Shown piece by piece: positions 1 to 7,964 of a stretch of DNA of 14,295 nucleotides (its first letter is position 1; each line of letters opens with the position of its first letter). This DNA comes from SIG607 sp045655165 (GTDB taxonomy: Bacteria > Bacillota > Clostridia > Oscillospirales > Acutalibacteraceae). The notes under the pieces are model-generated. The model did not search any database. It saw only the letters and a program-made list of their open reading frames with translations, and was not told the DNA's origin. The stretch is taken from positions 1 through 14,295 of the forward strand of contig JAZOOT010000010.1 of assembly GCA_045655165.1 (NCBI GenBank), given 5' to 3'. Position numbers and translations under genes: made by a program.

Positions 1-873
1 CGCGGTTTTAAAATATGTGACTATAAAACCGCTAAAGAAAATTTTGGCGATATGGTTGTGCTTGTTTGTTTTGGCAGTAACCGCGATGAAGTTTTAAGCA
101 ATATTAAAAGAATTAGCAGTGAAACCACCCTTTACGTGCCCGATGTTCCCGTTTACGGCAACACCTTATTTGATTTAGAATTTGGAAGAAAAAATAAAGA
201 CAAACTGCAAACAGTTTACAATTCCCTTTCTGATGAACGGTCTAAAAAGGTATATGAAAATACCGTAAAGTTTAAAATAACGGGCAATCCCAATTACCTT
301 TACGAAATTGAAACCAAGCGTGAAGAAACCCTTAATATTAGCGGTGTAAAGAGCGCCAAACGTTTTCTTGACCTTGGCGCATATAACGGCGACACCGCGC
401 TTGAATTTTTAAATTACAGCGAAAGCGCCGAAAGTATAATTGCGGTTGAACCCGATGTGCGTTCTTTTAGAAAACTTTGTAACAACACCGAAAGTTTTAA
501 AGAAATCACCGCGCTTAATTTTGCAGTTTCTGGCAAAGAAGAAAAACTTTACTTTTCCGATAAAAAAGGCAGGGGCTCAAGCATTGGCGAGGTTGGCAAA
601 GTGGTAAACTGCACAACGGTTGACGCGCTACTTAACGGCGAAAAAGTTGATTACATTAAATTTGACATAGAGGGCAACGAGGTAAACGCCATTAAAGGCG
701 CAAAAAAGACTATATTGGGGCAAAAGCCAAACCTTTGCATTGCCGCCTACCACAAAAGCGAAGACCTTTTCAGCATACCGCTTGCGGTAAATGAAATTAG
801 ACCTGATTACAAACCCTATATCCGCCACACCAAATCCCTCCCCGCTTGGGATATTGACTTTATATTCAAATAA
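1..873 (+). CDS. FkbM-family SAM-dependent methyltransferase, 5'-truncated by window edge
   Basis: A class I SAM-dependent methyltransferase of the FkbM type, a family that O-methylates sugars and other small hydroxylated groups in surface glycans and natural products; the substrate here is unknown. Counting from the ATG at 52, the SAM-binding motif FLDLGAYNGDT is at residues ~105-115, the acidic ribose-contacting motif AVEPD at ~131-135, and the family-typical DYIKFDIEGNE at ~200-210. The C-terminus keeps the usual AAYHK...DL and the Y-x-RH-x-x-S-x-P region. The frame is open without a stop from base 1, and those 17 extra codons read as plausible protein leading into VVLVCFGSN. The true start therefore lies left of the window and the ATG at 52 is probably internal. 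The gene ends at a hairpin shared with the converging LRR protein gene. No genes of a glycan cluster are visible, so the pathway cannot be assigned. Confidence 0.85.
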   Translation, partial: RGFKICDYKTAKENFGDMVVLVCFGSNRDEVLSNIKRISSETTLYVPDVPVYGNTLFDLEFGRKNKDKLQTVYNSLSDERSKKVYENTVKFKITGNPNYLYEIETKREETLNISGVKSAKRFLDLGAYNGDTALEFLNYSESAESIIAVEPDVRSFRKLCNNTESFKEITALNFAVSGKEEKLYFSDKKGRGSSIGEVGKVVNCTTVDALLNGEKVDYIKFDIEGNEVNAIKGAKKTILGQKPNLCIAAYHKSEDLFSIPLAVNEIRPDYKPYIRHTKSLPAWDIDFIFK

Positions 874-906
874 AAAAGGTAGAGAACTTATTGTTCTCTA
901 CCTTTT
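874..906. terminator. Bidirectional intrinsic terminator between convergent genes
   Basis: A perfect 14-bp inverted repeat (874-887 with 893-906) closes a 5-nt loop TTATT. The outer arms are A4 and T4, so the transcript ends in a U run on either strand. It sits one base after the stop of the FkbM gene (871-873) and just outside the stop of the LRR/dockerin gene (909-911), as expected for a hairpin that ends both transcripts. Confidence 0.85.
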
Positions 907-908
907 GT

Positions 909-3467
909 TTATGCAAGTCCTGCAACTATCTTTTTTAGAATTGCTAAATCAACTACATCGGTTTTGCCGTCACCGTTTAAGTCGGTTTTTATAATTTCCG
1001 AAAGCCCCGCAACCATCTTTTTAAGAAGTGCAAGGTCAACAACGTTCACTTCGGCATCACCATTTATGTCACCGGGCAGAACATCAACAATATATATTGT
1101 TAATGTGGTTGTTTTTCCACCGTAAGTAATGGTTAACGTTTTCTCACCCAACTCGGTGCTGTCAAACCCAGTAACCATATCGGCAGTAATACCAGTAACT
1201 CCTGTTGTTTCGTCATCATAAAGCAAAGTTATTTGCCCACCCGAAAGGTTAAGATTTTCGCTTCCTTGCAAATAAAATAGTTTTGTTGGTGTTGTTGTAA
1301 CGGATATGTTCACTAATTCTCTTGTGTGTTCACAAACATTGCAAGTTTTATCAAAGCTGTCAATATAGGTATGTGTAATTTCGCGTACATTATCACACAC
1401 ATTACAGGTTGTATCGCAAGTATTGTCGTATACGTGTTCTACGGGTGTTTCTTGCTTTTCGCCACATACGGAACATTCTATCCAGTGAGTATTATCATCA
1501 AATGAACGTTTCAATGTATGTCTAATTTCACGCACGTTATCACATACGTTACAGGTGGTATCGCAAGTATTGGCGTATGTGTGTTTTGCAGTCCCTATGC
1601 AACTGTTATAATGCCAAGTTGTATTAATTAAATCAACATTATAAGCGCCAATGCTAATATTTTCTGCTTGGTTCTTGCTTCCCAAATAATATATATCTTT
1701 AAGCGCATTGCAACCGGAAAATGCCTCTTGGTCTATACTTGTAACACTGTCAGGTATAGTTACACTAGTAAGAGACTCACAATTTAAAAATGCAGAATTA
1801 CCTATACTTGTAACACTGTTGCCAAAAATTACACTTATAATATTCGTGCACCAAAAAAATGCTCCATTGCCTATACTGGTAACACTATCAGGGATGGTGA
1901 TTGAGGTAAGACCGTCGCAACAAAAAAATGTACAATATCCTATACTTGTAACGCTGTTGCCGATAGTGATTGAGGTAAGACCGTCGCAATAGTAAAACGC
2001 AGAACTACCTATACTCGTCACGCTATCAGGGATTGTTACACTTGTAAGGGATGTGCATTTATAAAATGCAGAATTACCTATACTTGTTACACTGTCGGGG
2101 ATTGTTACACTTGTAAGGGATGTGCAATTAGAAAATGCATAATTACCTATACTACTTACGCTATTGGGAATAACCAAATTGGTTACAAGTTTCCCATTTA
2201 AATAAAGATTTTTTGCGTAATAAAGCGGGTTAGCAGAATCACCCCCAAAAGAAATATTACACCATGCTGCTATATCGGTTATATAAACACTTGTAAGGGA
2301 TGTGCAACTAGAAAATGCACGTTCCCCTATACTTGTTACACTATTGGGGATTGTTACACTTGCAAGGGATGTGCAACTAGAAAATGCACGCTCCCCTATA
2401 CTTGTTACACCATCGGGAATGATAACAGAAGTTAGCGAAGTGCAAAAATCAAATGCACCCTCACCAATACCTGTAACAGGATAGCCACCAAGAGTTGAAG
2501 GAACAAATATGTCTCCACTGATGGAAGGGCTAACCCCAGTTATAGTTGCCTCATTATTTGATACGGTATATGTTAAGAAAGAATGATCAGTTACTTCTCT
2601 TGTGAAACCGCAAACATTACAAATAGCATCATATCCCCCAGCATAAGTATGTTCACTTGCGCCGATACAACTCTTGTAATACCACGTAGCATTCGTTAAT
2701 TCGGTATTATTTGAACCTATAGAAATGCTTGCTTTGTCACTTTCAGAGCCACCGTACCATACATCCGTAAGGTTATCGCAGAACCCAAATGCCGACTCGC
2801 CTATACTTGTTACGCTATTTGGGATTGTTATGCTTGTGAGGGATGTGTGATTGTAAAATGCTTTTTCTGCGATTGTTTTTGTTCCTTCTTTTATTGTGTA
2901 TGAACCAGTTATTGATGTTTTTGCTTTTATTAAATGATTGCCAATATAAAGCACATTATTTTGCCAGTTATTTGAATTATTATAATATGCCGTGTAAAAA
3001 AACGCATAATCACCTATTCTTGTTACACTATCCGGGATATTGATATTTGTAAGACTAGAACAACCATCAAATGCCTCGTACCCTATATTTATCACACTGT
3101 CGGGGATATTAATACTTGCAAGACTCGTGCAATAAACAAATGCCCTAATACCTATACTTGTAACACTGTTAGGTATCGTTACACTTGTAAGGTTTTGGCA
3201 AGAAGAAAACGCGCTGCCTCCTATGCTTGTAATACCATTTTCAATAACAACGCTAGTTAGTGATGTCCCCCACGGTGCTGACCCAGAATAAGGATAACTT
3301 TCCATTTCACCATTACCTGAAATAGTTAAAACGGTACCATCAAGCGTCCAGGTACAGTCGCCGGTGGTGCCGCTTGTTGCGGCGCTTACGGGAATGCTAA
3401 ATATTCCTGTAGGTATAACAGATAGTACTAGTAATACGGATAAAATTGTTACTAAAAGTTTTTTCAT
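909..3467 (-). CDS. Secreted BspA-type leucine-rich-repeat protein with Big_3-like and type I dockerin domains
   Basis: A large secreted surface or adhesin-like protein; 852 residues from the ATG at 3467 (numbers below count the in-frame TTG one codon earlier as residue 1). Domains in order: signal peptide 1-31 (KK, hydrophobic core, VSA-A); N-terminal cap with W-T-L-D-G-T-L-T-I-S-G-x-G ~38-60; LRR_5/BspA repeats ~69-245; a capping segment with TWxYxSCIG and a CNVC motif ~249-297; a second, longer LRR_5 block ~330-598; a second cap with three CNVC/CSVC-type modules ~606-718; an Ig-like domain resembling Big_3 ~720-796; and a two-repeat dockerin ~798-852. The dockerin loops keep calcium ligands D801/N803/D805/D812 and D830/N832/D834/D841. 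The dockerin implies docking to a cohesin on a scaffoldin or the cell surface (family knowledge); no cohesin or carbohydrase lies nearby. An SD-like GGAAGTGA (3475-3482) lies 7 nt before the ATG and also allows the TTG start. It is transcribed as a single gene. Confidence 0.92.
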   Translation of the reverse strand: MKKLLVTILSVLLVLSVIPTGIFSIPVSAATSGTTGDCTWTLDGTVLTISGNGEMESYPYSGSAPWGTSLTSVVIENGITSIGGSAFSSCQNLTSVTIPNSVTSIGIRAFVYCTSLASINIPDSVINIGYEAFDGCSSLTNINIPDSVTRIGDYAFFYTAYYNNSNNWQNNVLYIGNHLIKAKTSITGSYTIKEGTKTIAEKAFYNHTSLTSITIPNSVTSIGESAFGFCDNLTDVWYGGSESDKASISIGSNNTELTNATWYYKSCIGASEHTYAGGYDAICNVCGFTREVTDHSFLTYTVSNNEATITGVSPSISGDIFVPSTLGGYPVTGIGEGAFDFCTSLTSVIIPDGVTSIGERAFSSCTSLASVTIPNSVTSIGERAFSSCTSLTSVYITDIAAWCNISFGGDSANPLYYAKNLYLNGKLVTNLVIPNSVSSIGNYAFSNCTSLTSVTIPDSVTSIGNSAFYKCTSLTSVTIPDSVTSIGSSAFYYCDGLTSITIGNSVTSIGYCTFFCCDGLTSITIPDSVTSIGNGAFFWCTNIISVIFGNSVTSIGNSAFLNCESLTSVTIPDSVTSIDQEAFSGCNALKDIYYLGSKNQAENISIGAYNVDLINTTWHYNSCIGTAKHTYANTCDTTCNVCDNVREIRHTLKRSFDDNTHWIECSVCGEKQETPVEHVYDNTCDTTCNVCDNVREITHTYIDSFDKTCNVCEHTRELVNISVTTTPTKLFYLQGSENLNLSGGQITLLYDDETTGVTGITADMVTGFDSTELGEKTLTITYGGKTTTLTIYIVDVLPGDINGDAEVNVVDLALLKKMVAGLSEIIKTDLNGDGKTDVVDLAILKKIVAGLA
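1376..1584 (-). repeat. Duplicated 62-nt CxxC-module DNA
   Basis: 1376-1437 and 1523-1584 match at 53 of 62 positions, offset 147 nt (49 codons). They encode the same HxYxNTCDTTCNVCDNVRE module twice within the LRR/dockerin protein, indicating a fairly recent internal duplication. Confidence 0.85.
2038..2406 (-). repeat. Near-identical 69-bp direct repeats in the LRR region
   Basis: The 23-residue LRR unit (LTSVTIPDSVTSIGNSAFYKCTS type) is conserved at DNA level. Register points of the same sequence start at 2038 and 2107, and at 2287 and 2356, each pair exactly 69 bp apart. The 51-nt segments 2287-2337 and 2356-2406 differ at only two bases. More diverged copies extend through ~1720-2480 and ~3000-3220. 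Confidence 0.9.
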
Positions 3468-3505
3468 CAAAGGTTCACTTCCAAAATGAGTAAAATATTA
3501 TTTTT

Positions 3506-3534
3506 ATATTACCATATTTTTCTTTAAAACACAA
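3506..3534 (-). promoter_or_regulatory. Possible promoter of the LRR/dockerin gene
   Basis: On the minus strand TTGTGT (3529-3534), a 17-nt spacer and TAATAT (3506-3511) lie ~40 bp upstream of the start codon and just downstream of the preceding operon's terminator. Both boxes are weak (3/6 and 4/6 to consensus) and the region is very AT-rich, so only the location makes this worth noting. Confidence 0.3.
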
Positions 3535-3540
3535 CAAAAA

Positions 3541-3558
3541 CCGCAGTTTATACTGCGT
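3541..3558 (-). terminator. Intrinsic terminator of the addB-addA-isomerase operon
   Basis: A 6-bp GC-rich stem (CGCAGT 3542-3547 with ACTGCG 3552-3557), 4-nt loop. On the minus strand it is followed by GTTTTTG and further T-rich sequence. It starts ~9 bases past the isomerase stop codon (3567-3569). The plus-strand side also has a T7 run, so it could act in both directions, but no plus-strand gene reads into it. Confidence 0.75.
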
Positions 3559-3566
3559 TTTTTTGT

Positions 3567-4457
3567 TTACATATATTTTTCTATGAAGTGTTTTCCTATT
3601 GCGCCTAAGAGGTTTAGGGCTTGTTCGCGGACTTCGTAGGGGAAGGTTTCCCATGCGATTGCTGCTTCAAAGTTGATGTTTCCCTTGTAACCGATTTCTT
3701 TTAAGGCGGTGAAAATCTTTTCCCAATCACACACGCCCAAAAACGGCATTGTGTGGCTATCGTGAATTCCGTCAACATCGTGAAGATGAACGGCTTTAAT
3801 TCTATCGCCCAATATTCTTACCGATTTTATTATATCGGCGCTGCACAGCACGGCATGGCCGAAATCAAAGCAGAAAGCAAAAAGTTCTTCGCCCGCTATT
3901 TCATTTAGTTCATCAATATTGTCTTTTGCCTCATTAAAATCGGCGCAAACAGCACCAAAAATTTTGCCGTTTCTTATTACCCACATATTTTCAAGACAGG
4001 CAACAACGCCGAACTTTTTAAGTGTGGGGATAAGAGAAGTATAAAATTCCATATTAACTTTCTTTTCTTCTTCGGGGCTAAGCGCATTATCATATTTGCC
4101 AAAAATGGGGTGAATAACAACATATTTACAACCCATAAGCGCGGTTAATTCAATATTCTTTTTAACAACAGAAAACCGCTTTTCGTTTTCTTCTTTAGTT
4201 GCGGTAACCACTTGTGTTGGGTAAATAGCGTGTGTTTGCACAACCGAAATGCCGTTTTTATTGGCTTCTTCCCTTATTTTTAAAAAGAATTCTGTCAGTT
4301 CGCTTTCAGACAAATCAAAAACTTCGGGACTTTCGCTATAAATTGTAGAAAAACTGAAATCAACACCGTCAAACCCGGCCTTTTTAATTATTGGAAAATT
4401 TTCGCGCGCATTTTTGGGGTTGGTAGCAAGATTTGCCGTAATTGTGCTAAGTAGCAT
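3567..4457 (-). CDS. Sugar-phosphate isomerase/epimerase-like TIM-barrel protein (xylose isomerase-like, AP_endonuc_2 family)
   Basis: A 296-residue soluble protein of the xylose isomerase-like TIM-barrel superfamily (PF01261 type), which holds sugar isomerases, epimerases, hydroxypyruvate isomerase and endonuclease IV. Metal-site residues typical of the isomerase/epimerase branch are visible: H76 (QTHAIYP), H116 (VVIHP), E156 (CLENMW), D198/H201 (DFGH), H224/H226/D227 (HLHD) and E264 (INFEA). Length is normal and no truncation is seen. An RBS GGAGG (4464-4468) lies 6 nt before the ATG, only 12 bp after the addA stop, so it is the third gene of the addB-addA operon. The substrate cannot be read from the sequence. 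Its place behind a nuclease could suggest endonuclease IV, but the motifs fit sugar isomerase/epimerase proteins better, and I see no evidence for a DNA-repair role. Confidence 0.85.
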   Translation of the reverse strand: MLLSTITANLATNPKNARENFPIIKKAGFDGVDFSFSTIYSESPEVFDLSESELTEFFLKIREEANKNGISVVQTHAIYPTQVVTATKEENEKRFSVVKKNIELTALMGCKYVVIHPIFGKYDNALSPEEEKKVNMEFYTSLIPTLKKFGVVACLENMWVIRNGKIFGAVCADFNEAKDNIDELNEIAGEELFAFCFDFGHAVLCSADIIKSVRILGDRIKAVHLHDVDGIHDSHTMPFLGVCDWEKIFTALKEIGYKGNINFEAAIAWETFPYEVREQALNLLGAIGKHFIEKYM

Positions 4458-4469
4458 TTTTTGCCTCCG

Positions 4470-7400
4470 TTAAACAATTATTTCTTTGCCTAAATAAAGC
4501 GAATAAATTATTTTTTGTTTTATAGGTTTACCAAAAATCTTTTCGCAAACAAAAGCGTAAATATCAATTTGTTTTTTATAACGCTCAATTAGTATGCTTT
4601 CATTATCCACCCTATCGGTTTTAAAGTCAATAACAACCGTTTCATCGTTTTCAAAAAACAGGCAATCAATGGCGCCCTGCAAAACAATTTGTTCGTCTTT
4701 TAAATTCGGGTTAATATTGTCATAAATATACCCTGCCGGAACTTTGGTAATAAACCTAAACTCGCGCTTGGTTTCACTGCTTTGGTTAATGCGTTCAAAC
4801 AAGTCGCTTTTTATAAATTTCAAAATAGCGTCTTTGTTTATTGCGTTATATTCTTCTTCGCTTATAAACTCCCATTCCAAAAGTCGCAAAAGTTCTTCAC
4901 TAAGGTTATTTTTAGCATTTTCAAAATTTAAAAATTGCATAACCTTGTGTGTTGCTGTTCCCTTTTGCGCACCTGTAAGACCGTCTTTTTGCATAAATGC
5001 AGGCACTGCCGAAAAATCGTATTCTTCGTTGTGTTCGGTTTTTGACACCAAAGAAACTGTCGCTTTTGATTCAAGCGAAAGAATGTTACTGTATGGGTAA
5101 ACGTAATTAAAGCGGTTACTTAGTTCATTAACCATACTGTTATCTGGCAAAATTTCTTCGGTTTGTTCTATAACAGGAACATCATTTGCGGTGCAAAAAT
5201 TAACCGAAACTCTGCCTTGGTTTTCTAAAACATCAAACTCTTCACCGCTTATTTCGCGCAAAAGCGTTCCGTTTGTGTGGGCAAAAAGCGCTGATAAAAT
5301 TAAATCGCTGTTGCTTTGGGCTTTTTCAAACACCGTTTTGCCGAAAACACTGCCCCCAATTTTTGCCTTTTGGGCGGCATTTGCCAAAGTTTTTGCCATA
5401 TTTTTTGATGAAATCATCATAACCAAATTACATTCCGCGCGGGTTGCGGCAACATAAAACAAACGAAGTTCTTCACTAAGCATTGTTTTTTTTGCTTTTA
5501 GTGCTAAAAGTTCGCGCATTAGCGAACTGTTTTGGCCTTCTTCGGCATCAAAATACTTAAAGGAAATACCGTCTTCACTATCAAAAATTAATGAAGAACG
5601 AATATCCTGTGTGTTAAATTTCGCCGAAAGGTTTGCCAAAATGCAAATTGGGAACTGCAAACCCTTTGAATAGTGTGTGCTCATAATTTTAACGCTGTCA
5701 CCGCTTGAACTCATTAAAGCGGGTTTAATTTTTTTTGCTTCATTGCCCTTTAAGTAGCCCAAAAAAGTGCCAAGTGACACGTCGCGGCCGCTTTCAAAGG
5801 ATTCTGCCTCTTTTAAAAGTTGCAAAAGGTTGGCGCGTCTAACACTGCCTTCGCTTAAAAGCGAAAATTTATTAAGAAAATCGGTTTTTTCGTAAACTGC
5901 CGCCAAAAGTTTAGAGGGCGAAAAAAGCACGGCAAGGCGACGCATTTCGGCAATTTCTTGCAAAAAGTCGTTAACCTTAACATCCCCTTTTGCGCCTTGT
6001 TTAAGCACAGCCGAATACAAACTTGCCCGTTTATCGTTAAGGCGGATATTTGCCATTTCTTCGGGCGTAAAACCAAACAGTTCACTGTTCATAACGCAAA
6101 GCAACTCAATATCGCTTTGTGGGTTATTTATAACCGAAAGAAGTGCCACTGCAACGGCAATTTCTTTGCTTTCTAAAAAGTCGCCTTTAGAATAACTAAC
6201 CGGAATACCGCGTGATTTAAGTTCGGCGGCAATAATGGTACTGTCGCCCTTCATTTTGCGCAAAATTATTGCAAAGTCGCTGTATTTTGCCTGTCTGAAC
6301 TGCTTGGTTTTCTTATCGTAGATGCCGTTTTCCTGCCCCATTACGTATTCAATATAATCGGCAATATGTTTGGCTTCGGTTTCCTTTTCGCCAAGAAGCG
6401 GGTTGGCTTCAATTAAATCAACGTGCACGTTTGGCACAGGGCTGTTAGTATTAACATTGGCAATAAGAAAATCATCTTCTTCGTACTGCATACCGCAGTT
6501 TTCTTCTTTCATAAAGCCCGAAAAGAAGAAATTTACAAAATCACAAATATCAGTATCACTTCTAAAGTTTTTGCCAAGTATTATTTTTTTTGCTTGGTCA
6601 CTTTCCGCCTCTTCAAAAGGCACTGCGTTTTTACGGCGGGTTAAAAAGTTATTTGGGTTAGCACCGCGAAAGCCGTAAATACTTTGTTTAACGTCGCCCA
6701 CCGCAAAAAGATGCTTACTTCCTTTTGATAAACATTCAAACAAGATGTTTTGCAAATCGTTTACGTCTTGGAATTCATCTACCAAAACTTCATCGTAATT
6801 ATCTATAAAATCTTTTGCTAATTCAGTTATAACATATTTCCCGTCTTTGTATTCGCAAATAAGACCGAGTGCTTTTTGTTCAATATCGGCAAAACTTAAA
6901 AGTTCTTTATTTTGCATAAGTTGGTCAAGTTCGTTTGCATAATCTAAGGTTATATCTAGCAAAACTGCCGTGTGTTTTCCCACAGTTTTGTGGGAAATAA
7001 GTACACTTTCCCTGCTGCCAACAAACACTTTGCCCAAAGTTTCAAGTTCTTTTAACACGGTTTCCCTGGTTTGCTTGCAAAGTTCGGCTATGGGGTTATC
7101 TTTTGCGCCGCGCAAAGAAGAAAACGGCAGGAACGAAAAGCCGTTTAAAAAGGTGTAAAACTTGTCCCAATTTTTTTCAAATAAAATGGATTTAGCATCA
7201 TTAAACTGCTGAAGTGCGGTTTCAAGCGAAAGACCGTACGATTTATACACCGCTTGTTCTTCTTTTGCCGCCAAAACACAGTTAGTTAAGGCAAAGCAAA
7301 TATTATTAATTACACTGTTTGCATATAAAAATGCTTTTTCTTCCCAAGAAGAAAAGGAATTTTCACCGCAAAGTTGTTTGGCATTTTTAAGCCAATTTTT

Positions 7401-7964
7401 ACAAAACGGCAAATTTTGTGCTTTTTCATATATTGTTATAATTTGTTCGGTTAAACGGCTTTCATCGTAAACACAGCCAAGTGCATCTAAAAGTTCAAAA
7501 AAACTATCTTCATTTTTTTCAAAATAGCGCGACAAAACATTATTTACCGCGGTGTTTTTAAGTGCCGAAAGTTGGCTTTCTTCGGCAATTTTAAAATCAA
7601 CGCTAACATTTGCTTTTTCAAAATTTTCACGCACAAGTGTTGCGCAAAACGAATCTATTGTGCAAATTTTTGCACTGCCAAGCAAAATTCTTTGTTTAGC
7701 CGCAAAACTGTTATGTGGGTTATTTATGCAATATTCTTCAAGCCCGTTTTCAATTCTTGACCGCATTTCACCCGCCGCTGCCACCGTAAAGGTAACCACC
7801 AAAAGTCTATCTGCAGAAAGAGGGTTTTCTTCGCGGGTTAAAGCATCGATTATGCGCTGTGACAAAACCGCGGTTTTGCCTGAGCCCGCCGCCGCGGAAA
7901 CAAGAATACTTCCCTGTTCTTTAACAGCCGCTTGTTGAGATTTTGTTAAGTCTTCAAATCTCAC
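4470..7964 (-). CDS. addA: ATP-dependent helicase/nuclease subunit A
   Basis: Large catalytic subunit of AddAB, the Bacillota counterpart of RecBCD. It unwinds and resects double-strand ends until a Chi site, preparing 3' tails for RecA. The 1164 residues show an N-terminal SF1A (UvrD/RecB-like) helicase: Walker A AAAGSGKT at 24-31 (K30), motif Ia VVTFTVAAAGEM ~56-67, Walker B LVDEFQD at 394-400, motif III AVGDVKQSIYGFRGA at 421-435, motif V region STHYSKGLQFP ~762-772, and motif VI RLFYVAATRA ~834-843. The C-terminal RecB-family nuclease site is intact: H1006 (GTATHK), D1100 (GAID), D1113 and K1115 (VIDFKTDR). The start is GTG at 7962-7964, preceded by GGGGAG, and overlaps the end of addB by 11 nt, suggesting translational coupling. 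Slightly shorter than well-known AddA proteins (~1230 residues), with no missing motif. Confidence 0.97.
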   Translation of the reverse strand: MRFEDLTKSQQAAVKEQGSILVSAAAGSGKTAVLSQRIIDALTREENPLSADRLLVVTFTVAAAGEMRSRIENGLEEYCINNPHNSFAAKQRILLGSAKICTIDSFCATLVRENFEKANVSVDFKIAEESQLSALKNTAVNNVLSRYFEKNEDSFFELLDALGCVYDESRLTEQIITIYEKAQNLPFCKNWLKNAKQLCGENSFSSWEEKAFLYANSVINNICFALTNCVLAAKEEQAVYKSYGLSLETALQQFNDAKSILFEKNWDKFYTFLNGFSFLPFSSLRGAKDNPIAELCKQTRETVLKELETLGKVFVGSRESVLISHKTVGKHTAVLLDITLDYANELDQLMQNKELLSFADIEQKALGLICEYKDGKYVITELAKDFIDNYDEVLVDEFQDVNDLQNILFECLSKGSKHLFAVGDVKQSIYGFRGANPNNFLTRRKNAVPFEEAESDQAKKIILGKNFRSDTDICDFVNFFFSGFMKEENCGMQYEEDDFLIANVNTNSPVPNVHVDLIEANPLLGEKETEAKHIADYIEYVMGQENGIYDKKTKQFRQAKYSDFAIILRKMKGDSTIIAAELKSRGIPVSYSKGDFLESKEIAVAVALLSVINNPQSDIELLCVMNSELFGFTPEEMANIRLNDKRASLYSAVLKQGAKGDVKVNDFLQEIAEMRRLAVLFSPSKLLAAVYEKTDFLNKFSLLSEGSVRRANLLQLLKEAESFESGRDVSLGTFLGYLKGNEAKKIKPALMSSSGDSVKIMSTHYSKGLQFPICILANLSAKFNTQDIRSSLIFDSEDGISFKYFDAEEGQNSSLMRELLALKAKKTMLSEELRLFYVAATRAECNLVMMISSKNMAKTLANAAQKAKIGGSVFGKTVFEKAQSNSDLILSALFAHTNGTLLREISGEEFDVLENQGRVSVNFCTANDVPVIEQTEEILPDNSMVNELSNRFNYVYPYSNILSLESKATVSLVSKTEHNEEYDFSAVPAFMQKDGLTGAQKGTATHKVMQFLNFENAKNNLSEELLRLLEWEFISEEEYNAINKDAILKFIKSDLFERINQSSETKREFRFITKVPAGYIYDNINPNLKDEQIVLQGAIDCLFFENDETVVIDFKTDRVDNESILIERYKKQIDIYAFVCEKIFGKPIKQKIIYSLYLGKEIIV

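Noticed and set aside
1700..2500. Regularly spaced repeats as a possible CRISPR-like array
   Set aside because: The repeats are in-frame 69-bp LRR coding units that vary as protein repeats do, without unique spacers or cas genes.
3567..4457. Calling the TIM-barrel protein endonuclease IV because it follows addA
   Set aside because: The HLHD, DFGH and ENMW patterns fit sugar isomerase/epimerase-like members; nothing specific to Nfo is visible.
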